From assembly GCA_900318815.1 (NCBI GenBank), contig ONMA01000007.1, positions 29,494 through 93,493 of the forward strand: a stretch of DNA of 64,000 nt, in the 5' to 3' direction. The stretch comes from an uncultured Prevotellaceae bacterium. GTDB lineage: Bacteria > Bacteroidota > Bacteroidia > Bacteroidales > Bacteroidaceae. Within the stretch, counting starts at the first letter, position 1. Every line of letters begins with the position of its first letter. Under the pieces are notes generated by a model, which searched no databases, was not told the origin of the DNA, and was given only the letters and a program-made list of their open reading frames with translations. A program made the position numbers and the translations under genes. Below are positions 53,283 through 61,733 of this stretch, piece after piece.

Positions 53283-55978
53283 ATGAAGAACTACATGAAA
53301 AATATGTACTCAAAACTGATGGCATTGTTGACGCTGCTCGTTGTGGGGTACCTCACGGCTGCTGCCGACAATAAGGTGTATATCAGTGACTTCAGCATCG
53401 AGGCTGGTGAAGAGAAAGAGATTGCCATTAACTTCGACACGGATGCTACCGACGTCATTTTCCTACAGGGAACTATCAACCTGCCGGAGGGACTGACAAT
53501 CGTGAAGAATGCTTATGGTAAAAACAAGAACGCAAAGGCAGACGAAAACCGTGCAGAGGGCTTTAATGCACAGCTGAACGGCACGACAGGCAAGTTCAGT
53601 ATTGTATCCACTTCTGGCGATCCTTTCACAGGTAATACCGGAGCTGTCGCAACCTTTAAGGTAACTGCCACTACGGCATTGGCTCCCTCGTCGGTGATAC
53701 AGATAACCGACCTCTCTACGAAACCCGTAAGCACGGTTACCACACAGGATGCTACCGTCACATGCGCTGCCGCAGCTGGCGAAGTCAACATCATGACAGC
53801 CGATCCTACAGAAATTAGCCTTGCCCCAGGCGGTACAGCAGAGGCAGCCATCTCGCTGGCCAATGAAACCAACGAACTGGAAGGTTTTTCTGCACACCTG
53901 ACCTTGCCTGATGGCATCACCGCTGAGATTGTTCCTGGCAGTCGTACAACTGGCAAAATTAATTATTCTGCCACTTCAGGAAATATATTTAAGGTGGGTA
54001 CTATCAGTGGTAATGACGGTGTACTCTTTACCATCAAACTCACTGCTGCAAGCTCGTTCGTGGCTCCTGCCACCATCGTTCTCGATGAGATTGCCCTTTC
54101 CACATCCGATGCTTCTTCAAGTATTGATCTGGACAATGTGGTTATTAACGTTGCTGCCGCTGCTCCAGAAGTCAACTCGATGTCTGCCGATCTTACCGAG
54201 GTTTCCCTGGCTCCTGGACTTACAGCCGAAGTGGCTGTCACGCTGACCAATGAGACCAACGAACTGGAAGGATTTTCTGCTCATCTGACCTTGCCTGATG
54301 GCATCACCGCTGAGATTATTCCTGGCAATCGCACAACCGGCAAAATCAGTTATTCTGCCGCTTCAGGAAATATATTTAAGGTGGGTGCTATCAGTGGCAA
54401 TGACGGTGTACTCTTTACCATCAAACTGACAGCATCGGAAACGTTTGCAGGATCGGGTACTATTGTTCTCGACGAGATAGCCCTTTCCACGTCGGATGCT
54501 TCCACGAGCATTGATTTGGACAATGTAACCATCAATGTCAAAGACATCAGCAAGGATATCTTCAACGACTACAAGGACACACAGAAAGCCGCCGCCGACG
54601 CATTAGCACAGGAAGGTGACAGCGAGGCCGCTCAGAAGATTATCACTGATGCCAAGGCCGCTATCGATGCCCTGACATACGACGAGAGCAAGACCCTCGC
54701 TGAGAACAAGGCTGCCGTGGATGCCATCATCGCTCCATTGGCAGATGCGCTCGCCGCCAAGGCCGCTATCGATGCCCTGACCTACGACGAGAGCAAGACC
54801 CTCGCTGAGAACAAGGCCGCTGTGGATGCCATCATCGCTCCATTGGCAGATGCTCTTGCTGCCCAGCGTGCCGCTGACCAGCTTGCTGCCGACAAGGCTG
54901 CCTTCGAAGCTTACAAGACCGAGAAGGAAGCTGCCGCCGACGCAATGGCCAAGGAGGGAGACAGCGAGGCCGCTCAGAAGATTATCACTGATGCCAAGGA
55001 TGCTATCGATGCCCTGACATACGACGAGAGCAAGACCCTCGCTGAGAACAAGGCTGCCGTGGATGCCATCATCGCTCCATTGGCAGATGCGCTCGCCGCC
55101 CCGCTCAGAAGATTATCACTGATGCCAAGGAGGCTATCGATGCCCTGACATACGACGAGAGCAAGACCCTCGCTGAGAACAAGGCTGCCGTGGATGCCAT
55201 CATTACTAAGCTACAGGCTGACCTCGCCGCACAGCGCGAACAGGAGGCACAGAGCACCACTCCCATCCGTGGCGACGTGACTGGTTCGGGCGAAGTGACT
55301 GCCGACGATGTGACTAAGCTCATCGATGACATTCTGAGCGGTAACCTGCCTACCGACCCGAACAGCACAGAATTCTTCCGCTACGATGCCAATGCCGACG
55401 GCATCATCACCGTAGCCGACGTACAGGCAGCCATGAATCTGGCCGTAGGACAGAATGCCGACGGATCGGACAAAACGGATGGTGTACGCCTCTACGAAAC
55501 AGAGGTAGCCAAGGAAGCTCTCATGAGCATCCAGTCTGCCAGCATGGGCAATGGAATCACCCGCTACACCATCAGCCTGCACGGAGGCATCAGCATCACT
55601 GGCCTGCAGATGGATGTGGTGACAACCCAGAGTGCGATGGTGATTAGCGAGCAACTCGTGAACAATACCACCATACTGCGCAGCAATAACCTAAGGAACG
55701 GAACACACCGAATCTTAGGCATGCTGAATAGCGAGCTAACAGCCGAGGGTGAAGTGGTTTATGTTGACGTACAGGGTGAAGGCAGCGTGCGCTTCGAAAA
55801 TGTAGTACTCACCAACGCACAGGCTCAATCAATTGCCGTCTACGACAGTGAGATTACCGGCATCAAGGCTATTACCAATGGACAGACCATTGAGAACTGC
55901 TATGACCTGAACGGACGCAAGGTCAATGGCCAAAAGGGACTTGTCATCTTGAACGGCAAGAAAGTCGTACTGAAGTAA
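53283..55978 (+). pseudogene. Secreted cohesin/dockerin-like protein broken by a frameshift in its repeats
   Basis: The gene codes for a signal peptide (MKNYMKNMYSKLMALLTLLV...TAAAD) and three cohesin-like domains, of which the second and third (about 53790-54135 and 54165-54540) are near-identical tandem copies. Helical repeats of about 48 residues follow (EGDSEAAQKIITDAK.AIDA, LTYDESKTLAENKAAVDAII). At about 55100, CTCGCCGCC joins CCGCTCAGAAG and the frame shifts, stopping at 55148. The other frame then carries the dockerin-like pair (GDVTGSGEVTADDVTKLIDD, YDANADGIITVADVQAAMN) and the tail NCYDLNGRKVNGQKGLVILN-GKKVVLK to 55978. A repeat-mediated deletion or an assembly collapse would explain it. 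Confidence 0.8.
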
Positions 55979-55993
55979 ACACACTGATATAGA

Positions 55994-56025
55994 AGTTAGG
56001 GGAGTCATCACTCACTCCCCTAACT
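55994..56025 (+). terminator. Strong hairpin with T tract after the third surface-protein gene
   Basis: AGTTAGGGGAGT (55994-56005) pairs with ACTCCCCTAACT (56014-56025), followed by TTTTC. This is the best intrinsic terminator in the cluster. Confidence 0.8.
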
Positions 56026-56061
56026 TTTTCCATATCAAAACAACAAACACTAAAAGCGAAT

Positions 56062-59000
56062 ATGAGCATGATTCATATCATAAAGAGAAAGTTTGGAAAC
56101 CGGCTGGTATTGCTGGCCGTTATGCTTTTCCAGACATTGATGGTCGCTGCCGCTGATAAGGTGTACATCAGCGACTTCAGCATCAAGCCTGGCGAAACAA
56201 AGACGATTGCCGTGAACTTCGACACCGATGCAGAAAACACCAGATACATCGAAGGATATATCGAAATACCAGAGGGCTTGACGGTAGTAAATCAGAATGA
56301 GGGACTTGGAACTGCGGTAAAATACATATCGCCGAATGGTGAGCGTGGTGTTACCAACACATCATTCAGTCCGAACGCTACCAAGAAAGTCCTTGTCATG
56401 TCGTATGTCACCATCACTCCCGGAGAAGGTGCAGTAGGATATATTAAAGTGGCAGCTTCCAGCACGCTGGCTGCTACCAGCACCATCATCGTGAGAGATT
56501 TCACGGCCTCTCAAAATGACAACACAAAGAGAACCTGCCAGACAGGCAATGCCACCGTAACACGCGAAACAACCGATGAAGAGAAACTCGTCTTCAGCTT
56601 CAGTCCCGCTACCTTAACCATGAAGGCCGGCGAAGAGAAGCAAGTGGAAGTGCAAATGGAAAATGGCATGTCGCTGACGGGTCTCCAGAGTTCTCTCAGC
56701 GTTTCAGACGGTCTGACCATCACGGGGGTCACCAAGGGAGAACGCATGACGTATGGATGGTACTACTCATCTGAAACCAACAACATTCTACATATCGGGA
56801 ATATCACGGGCAATGAGGGCACCGTCTTCACCGTCAGTCTGAAGGCGAACAGCAACTTTACTGGATCGGGCACTCTGACCGTTAGCAATATCCACGCAAC
56901 GACATCCGAATCAAAAGATTACGCACACGCCGACATCGTACTGCCAGTGACGGTGGGACAAGCTGGCAACGTGACCATGAGTTTCGTCACAGCAAAAGTA
57001 TATCTGGGTGCAGGTGAGTCCACTACGGTCGACGTGAACTTGACAAGCGATACTGACCTGACGGGATTCCAGTGTACGCTAACCCTTCCTGACAACATCA
57101 CCGCCACTATAGGAAAGGGCGCCTTGCTGAATAGTACACCACTCTACAACAGCGAAACGGGCAATATCCTGTATATCGATGCCGTTGGAATCAACGGGCA
57201 TGCAGGGCAGCTCTTCACACTGACGCTGACAGCCTCGGATGCCTTCGCAGCTGATGGAACCTTGACCCTGACTGGCATTCACTCAACTACTGCAAGTTCC
57301 GCAGACATTGCTTCGGAAGACATCACCATGCAGGTGGCTGTAAAGACTGCTCCCAGTATGACCGTCCCCACAGCCAAGACGCTGACCTACAACGGCACCG
57401 CTCAGGAGTTGGTGAACGCCGGCACCGCCACAGGCGGCGAGCTGCAATATTCACTCGACGGAACAAACTACTCTACTACTATACCTACAGCCACCAACGC
57501 AGGCAACTACACCATATATTATAGGGTTGTGGGCGATGCAGCACATAACGACGTGGCTGCCGCTACACTCACGGCGACGATCGCTAAGGCTGCACTCACC
57601 GTGACCGCCGAGGACAAGACGGTCAACTATGGTGAGGCTGCCCCTGAGTTCACCGCCACGTATGCAGGCTTCGTGAACAATGAGACGGCTGCCGTACTTA
57701 CTGGCACGCTCGCCTTCGACTGCGACTACACACCAAGCAGTAACATTGGTGACTACGCCATCACGCCGAAGGGACTGACCGCTGCTAACTATGACATCAC
57801 GTTCGTGGCTGGTACGCTGACGATAACCAAGGCTGCCAACTTCACCATCACCCTCGCTGAGAGTTCATACATCTACGACGGAACGGAGAAGAAGCCTGCT
57901 GTCACAGTAATGGATGGCTCAAAGGTATTGACGGAAGGCACTGACTACACCGTAGCATACTCCAACAACATCAATGCCAGCACGAATGCCAAGGTGACAG
58001 TAACAGGCAAAGGTAACTATGACGGCACAAAAATAGCTACCTTCACCATCAGTAAGGCAGCACTCACCGTGACTGCCGAGGACATGACGGTCAACTATGG
58101 TGAGGCTACCCCTGAGTTCACCGCCACGTATGCAGGCTTCGTAAACAACGAGACGGCTGCCGTGCTTACTGGCACGCTCGCCTTCGACTGCGACTATAGC
58201 AAGGGCAGCAACGTGGGAACCTACGCCATCACGCCGAAGGGGCTGACCGCTGCTAACTATGACATCACGTTCGTGGCCGGCACGCTGACAGTGAACAAGG
58301 CGCAGCTGACCAGCGTGACGCTCAGCGAGACCAACCTGACCTATACGGGCAGCGCACAGACCGTGAGCGTGACCAGCGTTATGGCAGGGTCACTTGTCGT
58401 TGGCGCTAATGACTACACCGTGAGCGGCAACACCGCTACTGAGGTGGGCACATACACCGTGACCGTAACGGCCAAGGAGGAAAGCAACTTCACTGGCAGC
58501 GCGACGGCGCAGTGGAGCATTGTGGCCAGCGCACCTTCAACGTTTGTCATCTCCTCGATAACTCCTGCATCGTTCGTCTACGACGGTACAGAGAAGAAGC
58601 CTACCGTCACAGTGATGGATGGCACAACGGTATTGACTGAGGACACTGACTACACCGTGGTCTACCAGAACAACGTGAACGCCGGAACGGCAACTGTCGT
58701 GGTGACTGGCATGGGCAACTACAGCGGAACGCAGACAGCCACCTTCACCATCGCCAAAGCCGTACTGACCAGCGTGACGCTGGTACAGACCAGACTGGAC
58801 TACAATGGTAGTGAGCAGAGCGTGAGCATCGCCAGTGTGAAGGCCGGTACGCTCGACGTGCCTGCCACCGACTACACCGTGAGCGGCAATACCGCCACCG
58901 AAGTGGGCACATACACCGTGACTGTGACGGCCAAGGAGGAAAGCAACTTCACTGGCAGCGTGTGTACCGACTTCGAGATTGTGCAGAACGAAACACCTGA

Positions 59001-59997
59001 GCTGAAGTTTGCCATCGTCGTAACCGACGAGAACGATGAAGTCATCGAGGGCACTACTGCTACGGTAACCACGCTTGATGAGGGAGGAAATGCTGTGAGC
59101 ATCGACAAGTTGAACGTGCCTGCTGGCAACGAGGACAAGAGCCTGAAGGTGTACATCCCAGAGCAGTTGGGCGGCTATGACGTGGCTGCTATTGCCAACA
59201 ACGCCTTTGCCGACAAGGACGTAATCGACGTATTCTTGCCCGACACGGAGAAGTCTCTCACGGTGGGCAGTAACGCCATCCCCCGCCTGGCCACTATCCA
59301 CACTACTCTGGCCCTGCTCGACGACTATGCCCTGATGGCCACCCTGAAGCCCAACTATGAGGCTCATCTCGTGATGACCACCGTGAAGCCTGCCAATAAC
59401 TACTGGACATTAGGCACTGGTGTGGATGTCATCATTCCAGCTGAGCTAACTATAGCTACCGTGCAGCAGAAAAATGCTTCGGAAGTGTCTGTATGCAACA
59501 TCAGTGAGGAAGACCTTAACATGGGCGGTAAGCGCGTGGTGAAGTCCAACAACGGTGTGCTGCTTGAAGGCACTGCCGGTGAGAGCTACGACCTCGTGGC
59601 CTACAGCGGACGCATGGCCAGCGGTACGGCCATTACCACCGACGACCACAAGGACTACGGGGCAGACAACTGCTTAGAGCCTGTGGTGGAGAAGAAGCAC
59701 TACCAGCCAGGAGCCTACTTCGTGATGAGCAACAACGAGTTCCATGCCATCAAACTGGAAGGCGAGGAAATCAAAGTGCCTGCCGGCAAAGCCGTGCTGC
59801 ACCTGACAGGCAGCCAGAGCAGCTATGCTCCTGTACTGCGCCTCAGCTTCGACAGTTCGGCCGATGGCATCAACACGGCTCACAGCAACACGAAGGAAGA
59901 GGTATGCTATGACATGCTGGGCCGCCGCATACAGAACGGACAGCAGAAAGGTCTCATCATCAAGAATGGCAAGAAGACCATCGTGTCGAAGCGTTAG
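56062..59997 (+). CDS. Secreted protein with cohesin-like domains, MBG-type repeats and type IX-like tail (1311 aa)
   Basis: A signal peptide ends near VAAAD. Three cohesin-like domains follow at about residues 30-165 (KVYISDFSIKPGETKTIAVN), 175-300 and 305-425. From about 430 to 980 there are MBG/MucBP-like Ig repeats of about 80 residues (TVTAEDKTVNYGEAAPEFTA, ATYAGFVNNETAAVLTGTLA), with near-identical DNA copies at about 57590-57830 and 58065-58290. Near residue 1045 a leucine-rich-like piece (VAAIANNAFADKDVIDVFLP) resembles BspA repeats. The end CYDMLGRRIQNGQQKGLIIK-NGKKTIVSKR is a type IX-like tail. Unlike its neighbours it has no dockerin-like pair. It is likely an extended surface adhesin or scaffold. 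Confidence 0.8.
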   Translation: MSMIHIIKRKFGNRLVLLAVMLFQTLMVAAADKVYISDFSIKPGETKTIAVNFDTDAENTRYIEGYIEIPEGLTVVNQNEGLGTAVKYISPNGERGVTNTSFSPNATKKVLVMSYVTITPGEGAVGYIKVAASSTLAATSTIIVRDFTASQNDNTKRTCQTGNATVTRETTDEEKLVFSFSPATLTMKAGEEKQVEVQMENGMSLTGLQSSLSVSDGLTITGVTKGERMTYGWYYSSETNNILHIGNITGNEGTVFTVSLKANSNFTGSGTLTVSNIHATTSESKDYAHADIVLPVTVGQAGNVTMSFVTAKVYLGAGESTTVDVNLTSDTDLTGFQCTLTLPDNITATIGKGALLNSTPLYNSETGNILYIDAVGINGHAGQLFTLTLTASDAFAADGTLTLTGIHSTTASSADIASEDITMQVAVKTAPSMTVPTAKTLTYNGTAQELVNAGTATGGELQYSLDGTNYSTTIPTATNAGNYTIYYRVVGDAAHNDVAAATLTATIAKAALTVTAEDKTVNYGEAAPEFTATYAGFVNNETAAVLTGTLAFDCDYTPSSNIGDYAITPKGLTAANYDITFVAGTLTITKAANFTITLAESSYIYDGTEKKPAVTVMDGSKVLTEGTDYTVAYSNNINASTNAKVTVTGKGNYDGTKIATFTISKAALTVTAEDMTVNYGEATPEFTATYAGFVNNETAAVLTGTLAFDCDYSKGSNVGTYAITPKGLTAANYDITFVAGTLTVNKAQLTSVTLSETNLTYTGSAQTVSVTSVMAGSLVVGANDYTVSGNTATEVGTYTVTVTAKEESNFTGSATAQWSIVASAPSTFVISSITPASFVYDGTEKKPTVTVMDGTTVLTEDTDYTVVYQNNVNAGTATVVVTGMGNYSGTQTATFTIAKAVLTSVTLVQTRLDYNGSEQSVSIASVKAGTLDVPATDYTVSGNTATEVGTYTVTVTAKEESNFTGSVCTDFEIVQNETPELKFAIVVTDENDEVIEGTTATVTTLDEGGNAVSIDKLNVPAGNEDKSLKVYIPEQLGGYDVAAIANNAFADKDVIDVFLPDTEKSLTVGSNAIPRLATIHTTLALLDDYALMATLKPNYEAHLVMTTVKPANNYWTLGTGVDVIIPAELTIATVQQKNASEVSVCNISEEDLNMGGKRVVKSNNGVLLEGTAGESYDLVAYSGRMASGTAITTDDHKDYGADNCLEPVVEKKHYQPGAYFVMSNNEFHAIKLEGEEIKVPAGKAVLHLTGSQSSYAPVLRLSFDSSADGINTAHSNTKEEVCYDMLGRRIQNGQQKGLIIKNGKKTIVSKR

Positions 59998-60037
59998 TAA
60001 ACAAACAACTTTTTAGTAATAAGTTATTAATAAGTAT

Positions 60038-61588
60038 ATGTACAAGAAATCAATCATCAAGATGATGGTACTGCCAATGGCCATGTTGGCCATGGCATGT
60101 TCCAGCTATCAGGACGACATTGACGACCTGAACAACCGGGTGGATAACATGGATAAGCGTGTGACTGCGCTGGAAGAGAGCGTGAAGGCCGCCAATGACA
60201 ACATCAAGGCTATTCAGGAAGTGATCAATGCACAGAAAACCGCTGGCTACATTACTAAAGTGACCAACACGGCCGACGGATATGAGATAACCCTGTCGAA
60301 CGGCAAGACCATCACCGTGCGCGACGGCAAGAACGGCCAGAACGGAAACGACGGACATTCGCCGCAAGTCAGCGTCAAGCAGTTCAGCGACGGCAACTGG
60401 TACTGGACTGTAGACGGACAGTGGATGCTCGACAGCAATGGCAGTATGGTGCGTGCCAACGGCCTTGACGGCGCCAAGGGAGAACAAGGCGAACAGGGCG
60501 AAAAGGGAGAACAAGGCGAGAAGGGTGAACAAGGTGAGAAAGGCGAAAAGGGCGAGAAAGGCGACAACGGAATCACCCCACAGCTGCGCATTAACACCAC
60601 CACCAGCGAATGGGAGGTCTCTCTTGACAATGGCAACACCTGGGCTTCGCTTGGTGTCAAAGCCGTAGGCGAAAAAGGTGAGAAGGGAGAACAAGGCGAG
60701 AAAGGTGACAAAGGCGATAAAGGTGAGACCGGCGTCCAAGGCGAAAAGGGAGAGAAGGGAGAACAAGGTGAGAAAGGTGAGAAAGGCGAAAAGGGAGAAC
60801 AAGGCGACTCGTTCTTCCAGAGCGTCAACGTGGGTGAGACCGAGGTCACCTTTACTCTTGCCGACGGCACCACCTTCACCCTACCCCTGATGGACACGTT
60901 CAAGAAGGTGCGCGACCGCGTGCAGTCCATCGTCTACATTCCTGAGTACAGCGACGGCATGATGACCCTGACGGAAGGCAAGCAAACCACGGTGTACTAC
61001 CGTGTAATGCCCGAGGCCGTGGCAACGGCACTGGCTACTAACTATGCTAACTACCTCTCGTTTATCGGCGAGGAAGTGACCGTTACGCGCGCTGCAAGCA
61101 ACGCCAAGCTTACCATCAACGGCGTTACCAATGAAGGCAATGGCCGACTGGCCGTGAAGGTGACACCTTCGGGCATGGAGGCCAGCAAGGGCTATGCCTT
61201 CGCACTGGTAATGAACGATGGCGTGTCAATGTACAGCACAGCTTACACCTCTGTGTTCTACGCCATACCGCCCGTAGCCATCGGCCTTGCCGCCCAGGGC
61301 CTTGTGGCAGGTGAGGGCTATGCCACCGTGGGTGATACCCTACAGCTCTTCGCCATCTTCATGCCCACCACCACCAACATGAAGGGCGTGGTCTGGACAT
61401 CATCCGACGAGAACGTGGCTACGGTCGACGAGAACGGACTCATTTCTGCAAAAGGCAACGGCACGGCGACTATCACCGTTACCTCTACAGTCGACCCCAA
61501 CGTAAGCATCAGCATCGTCATCACTGTGAACAACAAGACTATCACCATCAACACCGATGACCTGGTGTCGCAGGCCGATGCAGAATAG
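60038..61588 (+). CDS. Collagen-like surface lipoprotein with DUF4988-type N-terminus and BIG2 domain (516 aa)
   Basis: A lipobox (MLAMACSS) predicts lipidation of Cys21. A heptad-like coil (DDIDDLNNRVDNMDKRVTAL) and a DUF4988/PL29-like N-terminal segment (TADGYEITLSNGKTITVRDG) follow. Two collagen-like Gly-X-Y runs, mostly GEK/GEQ, lie at about residues 141-180 and 210-257, separated by a 30-residue beta segment (ITPQLRINTTTSEWEVSLDN). The C-terminal part ends in a BIG2 Ig-like domain (about 412-500, VVWTSSDENVATVDENGLIS). It may form a trimeric stalk anchored in the outer membrane. It lies 40 bases after the MBG-repeat gene without a terminator between. Confidence 0.82.
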   Translation: MYKKSIIKMMVLPMAMLAMACSSYQDDIDDLNNRVDNMDKRVTALEESVKAANDNIKAIQEVINAQKTAGYITKVTNTADGYEITLSNGKTITVRDGKNGQNGNDGHSPQVSVKQFSDGNWYWTVDGQWMLDSNGSMVRANGLDGAKGEQGEQGEKGEQGEKGEQGEKGEKGEKGDNGITPQLRINTTTSEWEVSLDNGNTWASLGVKAVGEKGEKGEQGEKGDKGDKGETGVQGEKGEKGEQGEKGEKGEKGEQGDSFFQSVNVGETEVTFTLADGTTFTLPLMDTFKKVRDRVQSIVYIPEYSDGMMTLTEGKQTTVYYRVMPEAVATALATNYANYLSFIGEEVTVTRAASNAKLTINGVTNEGNGRLAVKVTPSGMEASKGYAFALVMNDGVSMYSTAYTSVFYAIPPVAIGLAAQGLVAGEGYATVGDTLQLFAIFMPTTTNMKGVVWTSSDENVATVDENGLISAKGNGTATITVTSTVDPNVSISIVITVNNKTITINTDDLVSQADAE

Positions 61589-61616
61589 CCAGAACAGAAA
61601 CTACAGTAGACAAGAA

Positions 61617-61649
61617 AATGTGCAGCACTCAGTGGCTGCACATTTTTTT
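61617..61649 (+). terminator. Terminator of the collagen-like lipoprotein gene
   Basis: AATGTGCAGC (61617-61626) pairs with GCTGCACATT (61635-61644), then TTTTT. It lies 29 bases after the stop. Confidence 0.8.
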
Positions 61650-61684
61650 GTAGCCACAGGCTTTGTTATTTCCTTTTATATTCG

Positions 61685-61692
61685 TACCTTTG
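61685..61692 (+). promoter_or_regulatory. -7 box of argS
   Basis: TACCTTTG matches TAnnTTTG, 41 bases before the start at 61734, and shows that the longer upstream frame is not used. Confidence 0.65.
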
Positions 61693-61733
61693 CACCCACA
61701 AATCTGTATTATATATATAATAAAGGTATACCG

